DNA of 64,000 nt from Gracilimonas sp034520725. Lineage in GTDB: Bacteria > Bacteroidota > Rhodothermia > Balneolales > Balneolaceae. A program made the position numbers and the translations under genes. Where the stretch lies: the NCBI GenBank assembly GCA_034520725.1, contig JAXHNH010000012.1:21427-85426 (forward strand). The letters run 5' to 3'. Within the stretch, counting starts at the first letter, position 1. Every line of letters begins with the position of its first letter. Positions 28,318-39,042 of the stretch are shown one piece after another. The notes under the pieces were generated by a model that made no database searches, had not been told where the DNA came from, and worked only from the letters and a program-made list of their open reading frames with translations.

Positions 28318-29961
28318 CTACCAGAACATGGCGTATAAGGCGGTGGTGATGATCAGGATCGTGTAAGCGCCAATGTTAAAAGCCGGACTGGTTTTGAACA
28401 TAGAAGCCGTTGTGTGGATCGCTTTGGGATCTTCATCCTCCGGATTGGTAGTAAGACTCACGCCGGCAATGATCACAACCGTCAGGATCATGGTGTAATA
28501 CATTTGTGTGAGGAAAGGTAATTCCAAAGAAGGCAGCTTAAGCAGAAGTGCGATCACAATGGACGATAACACTCCATAAATGGCACCTTTGGTAGTGGTC
28601 TTTTTCCAGAAAAGTCCCATGATGAATACAGCTAGAATACCCGGACTCACCACACCGGTATATTCCTGAATGAACTGAAATACCTGTGGCACATCTTCCA
28701 GAAATGGTGCTATCAGAACAGCCGTTACCAAGTGCTACAGCGGCTGTAATTCGGCCCATATTTACTGTCTGCTTATCTGAGGCATTTTTATTGATATAGG
28801 CCCGATAGATATCCATGGTAAAGATGGTAGCCACAGAATTCAGCATAGAGGCTAATGAAGAAACGATGGCTGCAGCAAGGGCGGCTACCACGAGTCCCTT
28901 AAAGCCCGGGGATAAAAACACACTGATCAGCCAGGGATAGGCATTATCATATTCAATACTTCCATCAGGATTAGTGAAGACGCTGAGAACTCCGGGAATT
29001 TGTGTGGTTCCTTCAGGTTGTGTGTATAGCACGTAAACAATGATTCCGGGGATTACAACGATGAGCGGGATCAATAATTTCAAAAAGGCAGCAAAGATAA
29101 TTCCCTTTTGTGATTCCTTTAGCGACTTAGCTGCAAGGGTTCTTTGAATGATATATTGATTGAATCCCCAATAGTAGAGGTTGGCCACCCAGAGTCCACC
29201 AATCAAAACAGCAATGCCAGGCAGGTTATCGAATTCGGGATTTGATCGCTCAAGGATCATATTGAATTTATCGCCTGCCGGTATCATACAGGTGAGCCAT
29301 GCCGTTCAGGATACCGCCCTTCTGGAGTTATGTTATAAAATGCTGCAAAGGTTGTTACAAAGCCACCAAGAACAAGCAAGTCCAACCTGAAGCACATCGG
29401 TCCATGCAACCGCTGAAAGCTCCGCCATACAGGGAATAGGCTGCAGCGATCAGGGCCAGGCCTAAGAGCGACATAGATAACCAGACTGCCGTCTACCGGT
29501 TCCCATGATCGTATCCAGGGCTTTGGCTCCTAAAAACATCACCGTAGTCAGGTTCACAAAAACAAATAAGCGATCCAGAAAACAGCCAGAATAGTTTTCG
29601 AGCGTGGTGTTATAACGATGCTCAATAAATTCAGGGATCGTATAGAGTTTCTTTTCAATGAAAATGGGCAGCAAGTATTTTACCGCACAATGATCAGGGT
29701 GATGGCGGCCATCCATTCGTAAGAGGCGATGGCAAGTCCAACGGCAAACCCGGAGCCTGACATTCCGATGATCTGTCTCGGCTGAGATATTTGCAGCGAT
29801 CAGGGATGCACCAATTGCCCACCATGGTAGAGATTTTCCGGCTAAGGAAATAATCCTCTGCATTTTTTTGATGGCCTTCTTTATCTCTGGAAACCCACAA
29901 GCCTATCCCGATGATCAATAGCACAGTAGGCTACGAAAACCGCTATATCAATTCCCGTCAT
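28318..29961 (-). CDS. Sodium/sugar symporter, SSS family (several frameshifts)
   Basis: Inner-membrane carrier of the SGLT type, probably for galactose or glucose, about 545 residues with 13-14 membrane segments. Recognised parts: start MTGIDIAVFVAY at 29961; KKLYTIPEFIEHRYNTTL; VNLTTVMFLGAKALDTIMGT; LWVANLYYWGFNQYIIQRTL; VVAALAAAIVSSLASMLNS with the sodium-site serines; and the end TILIITTALYAMFW. The frame is broken in many places (about 29920, 29850, 29770, 29690, 29590, 29300-29460, 28730). All pieces are collinear. It is convergent with the gal operon and completes the galactan route by importing free galactose. Confidence 0.82.
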
Positions 29962-30231
29962 AACGCCTGATTTATTTGAGAGATAAATATCAGACCAAAG
30001 GTAAATTTCTATTCGACAGATGCACAAATATTTTGCCTTAGCCAATTTTCGAGAATTTGCAGTTGGCTTAATAAAATTTAGAGCAATAGTTTTAAAGTAA
30101 ATTCTATACAGTTATTGTTTAGGAACGGTTAAAAAATATATTTGATATAATGTAGTACTTATATATCTAATGTCATTATTCAATCACTATACTAATATTT
30201 AAGATGCATTGGTTAACAAAATAATACAGTT

Positions 30232-30489
30232 ATGGATATTAAGTTTGTTAAAAGCGTACTAATATTAAGTCATCGAAGAAAAGAACCTCAAAATTCAAAC
30301 CTTTACTGGAAGCTATAGAAAAGCTTAAGCCGGGTGGGACAGGCGGTTGAGGTGAGTATACTACAAATGAAAAGAATATTAACTCAATGCGTACGGCTGT
30401 CTATCAGTTTGGTAAAGAGAAATGATTTTAAAGTGAGAAGCAGAAGAGACGCTGACAATAAAAAGATCTATTTCTATCGAGATAAATAG
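30232..30489 (+). CDS. Small basic conserved-looking protein (frameshifted)
   Basis: A small gene of about 85 codons can be rebuilt by combining frames: MDIKFVKS, then SSKKRTSKFKPLLEAIEKLK, then PGG-QAVEV, then YTTNEKNINSMRTAVYQFGK, then RNDFKVRSRRDADNKKIYFY with end RDK. The end has coding character and a basic, nucleic-acid-binding look. At least three one- to few-base indels must be assumed. Function unknown. The AT-rich gap before it (29962-30231) contains the promoter side of the symporter and nothing else I can name. A CGTCATTCCC / GGCGGGA palindrome lies just after it (about 30528-30551). Confidence 0.45.
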
Positions 30490-30583
30490 AAAGTGAATTC
30501 AAAAATATTTAGTTAGATAAATTTGTTCGTCATTCCCATGAAGGCGGGATATTTTGTTGGAAGAAAACTATTGCCAATTCTAA

Positions 30584-31351
30584 TTAAGCAGACTTCTTTC
30601 TCAACATTGCCCATTTAAGATATTGACCCCTGAGCTCAGCAATGTGTTCATCAATGGTATCTTTTTCCAACCGGAAGTATCAATAGGTTGGTGAATATGT
30701 GCATTTATGGTCCCGCTTTTCGATAGCAGGGAACTGCCCAGGCTTAGTTCCATGATTTCCATCAAAATAAATGGGGACGATCGGATAAGTCTGAGATCGA
30801 TGGCCATGTGAAAGGCTCCCTTTTTGAATGGGCCAATAATACCGGGATGTTTGCGCGACCCTTCCGGTGCCACCATGATGGAAAGGTTATCACGTTTCAC
30901 CCGGTCGTAGGTATTCTGAAGTTTTGCCACGGCTTCCTTACTTTTCTTGCGCTGTATGAAAACCTGTCCGGTAAGCGTGACCCACAATAAAGAAAAGCGG
31001 ATTATACTGCAGCTCCCACTTTGCCACAAAACGAATCTCCGGCGAATCCGCAGGGCGATCATCGGTCACGATATCTCAGTGTTGAACTGTGATTGATGGT
31101 GTAAATAACCGGGCCTGTTCAACCGGTTCACCATGTTGAACAACCTCAAAGTTAATACCTGAGTGTCCACAAAACGGGGTAGGCGATAAAAGGGCCAAAA
31201 TTCTCAACCACAAAGTTGGTGGCTTTACCAAAAGAGAGGATTAAGCAATACAGCGATCATCGGAGTGGACAATGGCAAACATGAAAAAGAACACGAGTGA
31301 TCGCCAAGAAAACTGCGGATGTACTCGATCGTGGCTTAGGGAGGTTGCCAT
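30584..31351 (-). CDS. plsC: 1-acyl-sn-glycerol-3-phosphate acyltransferase-like (PlsC family, frameshifted)
   Basis: Membrane-bound acyltransferase for phosphatidic acid synthesis. Visible: an N-terminal hydrophobic segment SWRSLVFFFMFAIV, the catalytic NHSST region near 31100 (H-x4-D after a frame change), VFIQRKKS, and the motif III/IV stretch MVAPEGSRKHPGIIGPFKKG. The start is MATSLSHDRVHPQF at 31351. The end is taken as LRGQYLKWAMLRKKSA at 30584, which fits better than the frame stopping at 30601. Several one-base indels lie between. It is divergent from the hydrolase gene, with 138 bases between the starts. Confidence 0.75.
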
Positions 31352-31489
31352 TTGGATTGGTTGAATTTGAGGTGAATATAGCGGTAAGCACGGGCAGACT
31401 GTGAAAATACAGAAATGGATAGACAGTGGTAAAAACTCAATAGATTTACCCTCAATGAAACGGAGAAAGATATCAGCATTAATAGCCAT

Positions 31490-32457
31490 ATGGGCTTGAG
31501 GCCATTGCGAACTCGGTTTGGTGGGCATGGAACACGCATGTGCACACCATTGTGGCCTCTCAGTTTACACGGTCTAAAAACCACCGCACGTCGGCGGCTC
31601 GAGATTCGCCACACCGGATGAGGATTTCCTTGAGATCGATGTGTGTGAATTCGCGGACAATGAGAAGCCGGTGGTGGCACTTGTTTCATGGTTTGGAGGG
31701 CTCTACGGACAGGCACTACATTGCCAATCTAATGGGCCGAATTAAAGGAAGGCCGGGTTCCCATCAGCTGCGCATTAATTTTCGGGGATGCGGGAGACAG
31801 GCTGAACGACACGACCCCGTGTTTATCACTCTGGAGCCACCGATGATTACCGCACGCTCTTCAGCTGGATCAAGGAAAGGTTCGTACCCGATAAAGAGAT
31901 CATATGCGGTGGGATATTCGCTGGGTGCCAATGCCCTGGTGAAATATCTAGGCAGAGGAGGGAAGTGAGAGTCTCGTTAAGCAGCCAGTTGCATGTAGTC
32001 ACCATCCTATGAGTCTGAAAGAGAGGATCCTATGCGGATGCAGCATGGGCATTAACAAGTTGTACGAAATCCGGCTTTTTGATGACGCTGGCGGAACAAG
32101 CTGGAATTGAAGCGAGAGAAATATCCTGATCTGCCACATTTATAACGGTCGAGTTCGATCTATGAATTTGATGATCAGGTAACTGCGGCCTTGCATGGAT
32201 TTGCCGGCGCCGATGACTATTACTTCAAGTGCTCAAGCCGGCATTTTTATGGAGAAGTGAAGTCGGACTTATTGGTAGTTCACAGCAGAGAAGATACTCT
32301 GTGCCCTATCGAATTTGCCCCTCAAAAAACGATTCAGGAAAATCCAGCCATACAAACCCTGTTTACGGAAGAGGGGGGTCATGTTGGTTTTTTGAGTTCG
32401 CCATCAGGATGGTTATATCGCGTGATCCTTAATTGGTTTGAAGCCGATCAAAAATGA
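31490..32457 (+). CDS. Alpha/beta hydrolase, YheT family (heavily frameshifted)
   Basis: Predicted hydrolase or acyltransferase-like protein of the YheT/ABHD1-3 group. Recognised pieces in order: VWWAWNTHVHTIVASQF, LFHGLEGSTDRHYIANLMGR, NFRGCGRQ, AVGYSLGANALVKYLG with the nucleophilic serine, a damaged middle (31970-32190), then VVHSREDTLCPIEFAP with the acid residue and EEGGHVGFLSSPSGW with the catalytic histidine. Start near ATG 31490 (MGLRPL). At least eight indels are needed, so this could be a true pseudogene. Yet the high indel density also affects the clearly essential-looking neighbours. The last 10 bases overlap the convergent patatin gene. Confidence 0.72.
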
Positions 32458-34661
32458 TGACCAACGTTTATCTTCAGGGAATAAGGGCCGGTTGCGTCTT
32501 TGGTCATTAGCGTCAGTTCTACCGGGCCGATCAGAGTTATCAATCCTGCTGAAAGACCAAAACCGTTTTGGAAATTTGTAACGGGAATATCCCAGGTCCA
32601 TTCATCTTGTACATCAGAGGCATTCCATTTGAGCTTCATGAATCCATTATCTCTGAACTGAAACTGCAAACCTGCTTCTAATGATTTTAAGTTATCACCC
32701 CTGAGTTCATGCACCTTGTAACCCATCAGTGGGTACTGATGTTCCTTTCTGACGTAATTAGGAAATGCACCTCCACTGTAAAACTGATAATGCAGTGGCA
32801 ATTCTTGTTGGTTGGCGAAGGTTCCACCGGCAGTAATACGGGTCATGAAAGTGAATTTATCATGCAGGGGAAATCGCGACTCAAGGTTAAAAATGTGCTG
32901 TACGAACGAGATGCCACTGCCCCAATAAGTATTAGCAAACTCAGTTTGAATGAACAATAGGTTTCCTGAGGTAGGAAAGTAGCTTTGGTTAAAAGTATTC
33001 AGGTTTAAGGTTCCTTGAGCTGATAAGATCCTGTCGACATTAGTAAACAATAAGGTCTCTCCAACAGCCTGATTGATGTTATAAAATTCTGTTTTTGCAC
33101 CGACCGCAAGAGAAGCATTTCGAAAGGCTCTGATCCAGGTCTTAACATTAAATGAAAGAGACTCAACATTTACGGAAGATGTGATCGTGTTTCCATCAAA
33201 GATATCAAGGGGTATACGGTAACCATTAAGCATAAAATTCAGTCCTGATTCAGGATACAAGGTGTAGGGAAAGGCATAACTTGCCGTCAGCTCCAATTGT
33301 TCTCCAAGCCTAAGTTCACTAACCAGGGCATCACCCTCGCTGAATACTTTGTTAAACATACTGCTAAACAGCAGAGAAGCTCTATATTGACTGTCGTATC
33401 GGGCTCCAAGTCCAAGCGAATTTTGCTGGGCAGCTGATATTTGAATACTTAATATGGAGCCTTCCGATTCGGGATCCGGCAAAATACGATAGCTAAGGTC
33501 TTCGATATGTCCCGAAGAATAAATCAGATCCATTTGCTCTGAGATCTTGTTTACCGGCACGATCTGCCCTTCCTGAATGGTAAGCGAACTTCTGAGGGTA
33601 TTTCTCAGATATTCATCGGCTCCCTCAATGTTGATACGGCTGATCGAGATCTCCTCAGGCACATTTGAAAAAGTTCTTTGAGCCTTGCCCAATTGTTTTT
33701 TTTGAATTTCCTTTAACTGGGGAAGAACTGCTCTTGCTGCTTTTTCACCCTCTGCGATGATCTCCCTGGCTTTGTTAAAATCGAAGGTCGAATAGTTGTT
33801 GATGTTAGGGCTGATCAGCAGGTCTGATTGCTCTCTTTGTAAGATATTAGACTTTTCACGACTGAAGCCAATCGATTGTACCATAATATCGATAAATGAT
33901 CGGAGGCTGTCTGCCGGCTGTATCGGTTCACTTACATCCGATGAGATGACAAAATCGGCACCGAGTTTTCGGGCATCTGTGGCCGGAATATTTCGGATCA
34001 CCCCGCCATCAATGTACAGTGAGTCGTTCATGGAAACAGGTTTAAACACACTTGGAATGGCCGAACTGGCGCGGATGGCTTCAGGCAGATAGCCACTGTC
34101 GATGAGGACACCCTCACCGGTCTCCAGATTTGTAACCACACAGGCAAATGGAATAGGCAGCTCCCTGAAGTTGGTAACTTCATGATAAGGGAGCGTGAGC
34201 TGATTCAGTAAAAGTGAGATCTTTTGTCCTTGAACAAGACCACGTGGAAGGGTAACGGACCAACCATCATAGGGAACCGTTATGATGAGCCTCTCATTGG
34301 ATTGTTTCTGAAAAATGGACTGATATTTTCGGGGTCTTGTTTCGTTGAATAACTCATTCCAGTCAGTGTTTAAGGCAAGGTTCTCCAGCTCATCCGTATT
34401 GTAACCGATAGCGTACAAACCGCCAACCATGGCTCCCATACTCGTTCCCGTGATCATATCCACTTTAATACCGGCTTCTTCAAGTACCTTTAACACCCCG
34501 ATATGGGCAAACCCCTTGGCACCACCACCGCTCAGTGCCAGTCCTATCTTTAAACCTTGTTCCTGAGTTTCATTCTCGTTCTGCGCCAATGCGACCGTTG
34601 TGCTACAGAGCCAGGCCAAAGCAAGAATACCCAGAAATGAATTTCGAAATTTAAACCACAT
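32448..34661 (-). CDS. Patatin-like phospholipase with outer-membrane barrel (type V secretion, PlpD-like)
   Basis: 737-residue protein with three parts. A Sec signal (ILALAWLCSTTVALA) leads into a patatin domain (about 35-320), with oxyanion loop SGGGAKGFAHIGVL, nucleophile motif GTSMGAM, and catalytic aspartate in YIDGGVIRNIP. A POTRA-like segment (about 340-420, ISRINIEGADEYLRNTLRSS) follows. The rest is a 16-strand-type Omp85-like barrel that ends in phenylalanine (INVGHHF). This layout matches PlpD-type type Vd autotransporters, which place a lipase on or beyond the outer membrane. Intact frame over 2.2 kb, in contrast with its left neighbours. Confidence 0.88.
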   Translation of the reverse strand: MWFKFRNSFLGILALAWLCSTTVALAQNENETQEQGLKIGLALSGGGAKGFAHIGVLKVLEEAGIKVDMITGTSMGAMVGGLYAIGYNTDELENLALNTDWNELFNETRPRKYQSIFQKQSNERLIITVPYDGWSVTLPRGLVQGQKISLLLNQLTLPYHEVTNFRELPIPFACVVTNLETGEGVLIDSGYLPEAIRASSAIPSVFKPVSMNDSLYIDGGVIRNIPATDARKLGADFVISSDVSEPIQPADSLRSFIDIMVQSIGFSREKSNILQREQSDLLISPNINNYSTFDFNKAREIIAEGEKAARAVLPQLKEIQKKQLGKAQRTFSNVPEEISISRINIEGADEYLRNTLRSSLTIQEGQIVPVNKISEQMDLIYSSGHIEDLSYRILPDPESEGSILSIQISAAQQNSLGLGARYDSQYRASLLFSSMFNKVFSEGDALVSELRLGEQLELTASYAFPYTLYPESGLNFMLNGYRIPLDIFDGNTITSSVNVESLSFNVKTWIRAFRNASLAVGAKTEFYNINQAVGETLLFTNVDRILSAQGTLNLNTFNQSYFPTSGNLLFIQTEFANTYWGSGISFVQHIFNLESRFPLHDKFTFMTRITAGGTFANQQELPLHYQFYSGGAFPNYVRKEHQYPLMGYKVHELRGDNLKSLEAGLQFQFRDNGFMKLKWNASDVQDEWTWDIPVTNFQNGFGLSAGLITLIGPVELTLMTKDATGPYSLKINVGHHF

Positions 34662-34749
34662 AATAGATTACCGATGAAATCAGCGTTCTTGATGTTTTTT
34701 ATAACGGACTACAGAACACTAAAGGTAATGTTTTTATTGGCATCAAATG

Positions 34750-35517
34750 TTAAAAGCGGAATACGAAACCATTACTTAATTCGTACGTGAGGTTGGGGAT
34801 ATCGATGATCGGTGCGGCATCATAAGAAGCTGTAAAGCTGATGGATACAGCCACGCGTTTACTCAGGTCCATTTCCAGTTCAGACTCGAAAATTGACCGG
34901 GCCTTAAAAAATTTATCGGGTCTCGCCTGATAGTAGCCAACAAGTTTGAACCTGGCCGTTTCGCTGAGCTTTCCCCGTAATGAAATGTTGCTCGTACTTT
35001 TCAGGAATTCATTTTCGATGGAAGCCTGTTCATTCAGTTGCCATTCCTCGTATTCACCCATCAGCGCTGTTGAAACACTTGCCTGCCATTTGTCAGAGCG
35101 ATAAAATCGGTATTTGATACCGGCACCTGCCAGTGCCCGGTTGTTCAGTCCAAGATTGTTGTTGTATTGATACTGAATGAAGAGTTCAGGAGAAAGTTTT
35201 TCCTGCCTCTGAAATGTGGATCTCATGTGTACATAACCGCTGCTGATCAGTGAGTTGCCATCAATATTGACGAACTTGATCTTATTCAGCAGCATGTAGG
35301 CGTGTCGATTCGAAAAATAGGACAGGTTTGATTCGTTGGTCAATTGAAACACATCCTCATTGTAATGGTTCAGCGAAAGATCAAACTCAAGTTCACCGTA
35401 CCATCCGGTGGAGTCGCCATTGGTTCGGACGCTTTCAACATTCAAAAGCTGCGCCTGAAGAGTAGGGCTGATAATTAAAAAGCTCAGGATGCAGATGATT
35501 TTGTAAAAGAGATTCAT
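34750..35517 (-). CDS. Outer-membrane protein, DUF481-like barrel
   Basis: 255-residue exported protein with signal MNLFYKIICILSFLIISPTLQA. The start at 35517 is preferred over a longer upstream reading because the signal begins there. The rest consists of alternating amphipathic strands (YGELEFDLSLNHY, LISSGYVHMRSTF, RALAGAGIKYRFYRS, VAVSISFTASYDAAP) and ends with FVFRF, as in a small salt-induced outer-membrane barrel (DUF481). Function unknown. It lies upstream of the patatin gene on the same strand and may be co-transcribed. Confidence 0.65.
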   Translation of the reverse strand: MNLFYKIICILSFLIISPTLQAQLLNVESVRTNGDSTGWYGELEFDLSLNHYNEDVFQLTNESNLSYFSNRHAYMLLNKIKFVNIDGNSLISSGYVHMRSTFQRQEKLSPELFIQYQYNNNLGLNNRALAGAGIKYRFYRSDKWQASVSTALMGEYEEWQLNEQASIENEFLKSTSNISLRGKLSETARFKLVGYYQARPDKFFKARSIFESELEMDLSKRVAVSISFTASYDAAPIIDIPNLTYELSNGFVFRF

Positions 35518-35680
35518 TTTAGATAATTGGTGGTTAATAAAATTGATGATACCATTGACATACCATATCAATATTAAGCCTGAATAGTTCCGGGCTTTCA
35601 TTGTCCAAACACTCAAACGATTCGTATCTTACCGTTGTTGTTAGAGATCACTCACGCAAATATAAAAACAAGCAAAGTTA

Positions 35681-36634
35681 ATGGTCATCATAATTGGAGC
35701 AGGTCCTATAGGTCTTGCCACGGGAATCGCACTCAAAGAAAAAAACATTCCATTTAAGATCATCGAGAGGGGTTGTTTGGTGAATTCCATATTTCACTAT
35801 CCCACCAACATGACCTTCTTTTCTACATCCGATAAACTTGAGATCGGGAATATCCCCTTTATCTCACACGGCGCAAAACCAACCCGGGCTGAAGCCCTTG
35901 AGTATTACCGCCGGGTGTCAGAACATTACGAGCTGCCGGTGAATTTGTATGAAACCGTGGAAAGCATGGAAGGTGAAGACGGTAACTTCACTGTTAAAAC
36001 GGATAAGGATACCTATAAAGCTGACAAGGTGATCGTGGCTTCCGGCTTTTACGGTAAGCCTAACATGATGAACGTGCCCGGTGAAGATCTCCCTAAAGTA
36101 AAGCATTATTATGATGAGCCGCATCCCTATGCCTGGCAGAAAGTGTTGGTGGTCGGTGGCGGTAACTCAGCCGTTGATGCGGCCCTTGAATGCTGGAGAG
36201 GTGGTGCCGAAGTGAGCATGCTGCTCAAATATGACACCATCAAACCAACCGTAAAATATTGGGTAAAACCGGATATTGAGAATCGCATCAAAAATGAGGA
36301 AATACCCGCCTACTTCAACTCGAGTATAAAGGAGATTCGTGAGAAAGAGGTGGTTTTGGAAACCCCGGATGGTGAAGTAACACTTGAAAACGATTTTGTG
36401 TTGGCCATGACGGGATATCACCCCAACTACGACCTCATGGAAAGCCTGGGGATCGAGCTCACTGATGACGAAAAATGCATGCCCGTCTATGATGAGCAAA
36501 GCCTCGAAACCAAACAAAAAGGCGTATACGTAGCCGGCGTCGTTTGTGGCGGAATGGACACCAGTAGCCTCTTCATCGAAAACTCCCGGATCCACGCCCA
36601 ACAGATCGCAGATCATGTGGAGAAGAATTTGTAG
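35681..36634 (+). CDS. ypdA: YpdA-type FAD-dependent (bacillithiol disulfide) reductase
   Basis: 317-residue pyridine-nucleotide disulfide-type flavoprotein. IIIGAGPIGLATGIALKEK is the FAD loop, LVVGGGNSAVDAALECWRGG the NADPH loop, and RGCLVNSIFHYPTNMTFFST the family signature. It also has MTGYHPNYDLMESLGIE near the end. It lacks the CxxC pair of thioredoxin reductases, as YpdA does. In organisms that make bacillithiol it keeps the thiol reduced. Intact, monocistronic, divergent from the barrel gene. Confidence 0.85.
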   Translation: MVIIIGAGPIGLATGIALKEKNIPFKIIERGCLVNSIFHYPTNMTFFSTSDKLEIGNIPFISHGAKPTRAEALEYYRRVSEHYELPVNLYETVESMEGEDGNFTVKTDKDTYKADKVIVASGFYGKPNMMNVPGEDLPKVKHYYDEPHPYAWQKVLVVGGGNSAVDAALECWRGGAEVSMLLKYDTIKPTVKYWVKPDIENRIKNEEIPAYFNSSIKEIREKEVVLETPDGEVTLENDFVLAMTGYHPNYDLMESLGIELTDDEKCMPVYDEQSLETKQKGVYVAGVVCGGMDTSSLFIENSRIHAQQIADHVEKNL

Positions 36635-37317
36635 GAAGCTCAATGTCTGTTGCAAAGAATCGGGATGACGGAGGACCGTGGACCGAAGACCGTGGCGGGC
36701 TCTCCATCTGAAGGCTGCGACATGGGCAGGTACTTCAAACCTGCAAAGAGCCGTCTGATGGTTAGGTTGTAATATGGTGGATTGCCGAATTTTAACCTCT
36801 CGGTAAATCGAAAATCAATGAAAACTGAATAACGAATCACCGATGGACCGAACGACCGAACTGCGATGTGGGAAACCAATTCCGGCAGGTATTACGAAGG
36901 AGACCTTCCATTAGATTAACAGTGTGGATTTTCGTAACGAGAATCTTAAAGCTCCTGTTTCCAGTTCAGGCTCGGTTGCTGAATTCACCACCCCATCTGC
37001 TCTTCCCCTTCACAAGGGGAAGGAGCTCTTTTTATGTCTGGTAAATAATTATTGATGCGTGAACTTTTGTTATAACCTCGTTTTGAACCGGGATTTTTCA
37101 GGATTCACTTCAAAATTCATGATTCCTCTGTTCAATATTCATTACACCCCTCCGTCCACCGTCCCCGGTCCCCGGTCAGTAAATAACTCAAAACTAAACA
37201 CTTAAAACTACCTTAGGAGTTATTACAATTTTGAACATCTAAAATTCATATTTTTATTACATGTTTCGGGAAAGAATTTAGAAGAACAATCAATGCTAAC
37301 TTAAAATCACGAATACA
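36635..37317. repeat. Intergenic region made of dispersed repeats
   Basis: 683 bases with no convincing gene. It carries several pieces seen elsewhere in the window. At 36841 lies CGATGGACCGAACGACCGAA with CTGCGAT (also near 46811 and 60130). At 36995 is a CTTCCCCTT / AAGGGGAAG hairpin. Copies of CGTCCCCGGTC-type strings and CTCAAAACTAAACACTTAAA precede mdh. The promoter of mdh must be in its last 150 bases. Confidence 0.55.
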
Positions 37318-38275
37318 ATGAAAGTAACAGTTGTTGGAGCCGGAGGTAACGTTGGCTCAACCGTAGTAGACGTCCTTGCACAGCGCGATATCTGTAAAGA
37401 GATCGTAGCCTTGGACATTGAAAAGAAAGAAGATGACAAAACATTTTATCCATCCAAAGGCCGCGGACTGGATCAGTGGGAATCTGCTCCTATCCATTTG
37501 TATGACACCCGCATCACCGGAACGGTTGATTATGCCGATACAGCCGGATCTGATGTATGTGTTATCACAGCCGGTGTTCCGCGTCGCCCAGGTAATGAGC
37601 CGCGATGACCTGCTGGAGATCAACGCTAATATTGTGAGCGGTGTAAGTAAAGATTTAGCAAAGCACTCGCCCGACACCATCATTATTGTGGTATCAAACC
37701 CACTGGATGTGATGGTTCAGGTAGCCAAAGATGCCAGTGGACTTCCACACGACAGAGTAATGGGAATGGCCGGTATACTTGATACCGCTCGATACCGTGC
37801 ATTTATTGCAAATGAGCTCGATGTATCTCCAAAAGATATTCAGGCCTTGCTTATGGGTGGTCACGGTGATACGATGGTACCATTACCACGCTTCACCACC
37901 ATAGCCGGTATGCCGATCACGCAATTCATCGACGAAGATCGTTTGGATGAGATCGTTGACCGCGCCAAAAAAGGCGGTGGCGAGATCGTAGGACTGATGG
38001 GAACATCTGCATGGTATGCCCCCGGTGCTGCAGCTTCACAGATGGTAGAAGCCATCCTGCTCGATCAAAACCGTATTTTCCCGGTATGTGCACACATCGA
38101 CGGACAGTATGGAATTGATGATCTTTACATCGGCGTTCCGGTTAAACTCGGAAAAGGCGGAATAAAAGAAGTGATTGAGGTTGAATTAAACGAAAAAGAA
38201 CAAGACCTTTTAACTGAATCAGCCAAAGCCGTTCGCGGTACTTTGGATGACTTCAGAAAACTAATGAACAAGTAA
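37318..38275 (+). CDS. mdh: Malate dehydrogenase (one frameshift)
   Basis: TCA-cycle enzyme oxidising malate with NAD, about 319 residues. Seen: KVTVVGAGGNVGST (NAD loop), CVITAGVPRRPG followed by MSRDDLLEINANI (mobile loop with the substrate arginines), VVSNPLDVMV, and GHGDTMVPLPRFTT with the catalytic histidine. One extra A near 37593 falls exactly between the two halves of the mobile loop; removing it restores the classical sequence. A strong terminator follows. Confidence 0.92.
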
Positions 38276-38316
38276 ACTAAACAAACGAGGACTAAGGTCT
38301 TCACTACTTGCATTTT

Positions 38317-38354
38317 AATCCCTCACATGATCTTTCGTGTGAGGGATTTTTTTG
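38317..38354 (+). terminator. Intrinsic terminator of mdh
   Basis: Near-perfect stem AATCCCTCACATGA / TCGTGTGAGGGATT (one mismatch) around a TCTT loop, followed by seven T. It lies 42 bases after the mdh stop. Confidence 0.9.
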
Positions 38355-39042
38355 TTCCGTGATATTTATAACCCTTGTTTTTCCTGAAATCTTTTAAGTT
38401 TATAGCGAAGCGGCAACTTGAAAGTACCAGCCCTGAACAAGTATGACCTGCTTAAAACCTTGAAATTGACAAGTCTGTGACTTGTATTAGGGTTGAAAAG
38501 TATGACCATGAATGGGTTGTAGCACTAATCTGGAAATGGCCATATGCGACATACTTGGCCGGAAGAAGGTTGCAGTGAAGGATATCTGCCGCCTGATCTG
38601 AACTGGCTACCGGCATGTGCACTGGTTTCAACGTAGGCTCCACTGCCATATAGAGCACGATCTGAATTGGAGCCGGGATTGGAGTAAGAGCTCCCGAACT
38701 GCTGAATAATTACACTCTCGCCAAGCAAGTTGATTACGGCCAATGAAAAACAATGGCACGACGGGAACGGATTAACGATCACCGATGGACCTGCAAGACC
38801 GAACCACGATTTGGAACAACCGATTCACGGTGCCGGTATTACGCAGCAGAGCCAGCTTGAAACGAGAACCTGGCAGCAGATATTCCATCTGGAATGCGAT
38901 AACAAGTCCCGAAATCGGGAAGTTATTGTGACACTGATCGGGGAGTAAGTTTGTAATCACAATCATCAATTTCCTCAAACATTATCGCCATTATCTGTTA
39001 CTTTCCTGAAGCTAAATAAACAAAACAAAATTCCATACCATC
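38355..39042 (-). pseudogene. Gene-poor region with possible remnant of a C-terminal sorting domain
   Basis: No intact gene. On the minus strand between about 38785 and 38430, a reading gives VIVNPFPS then FSLAVINLLGESVIIQQFGS. This resembles the start of a type IX secretion C-terminal sorting domain (NPF...N-LLG-V). The remainder is broken. On the plus strand 38770-38840 carries the dispersed ACCGATGGACC / GACCGAACCACGAT repeat also seen at 36841. I treat the region as decayed sequence; the sorting-domain reading is tentative. Confidence 0.3.

Noticed and set aside
31336..31716. 126-codon minus-strand open frame over the start of the YheT gene
   Set aside because: Its sequence is the mirror of recognisable YheT and PlsC coding sequence and has no domain of its own.
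37318..38275. Programmed frameshift in mdh (and similar breaks in lspA, ileS, galK)
   Set aside because: No slippery heptamer or shared recoding signal is seen, the breaks need different corrections, and the families are not known for recoding. Sequence error is simpler.
38355..39042. Histidine-kinase ATPase fragment on the plus strand (HDGNGL...)
   Set aside because: Only a few residues match, no frame gives the N, G1 and G2 boxes together, and the same DNA contains a dispersed repeat.
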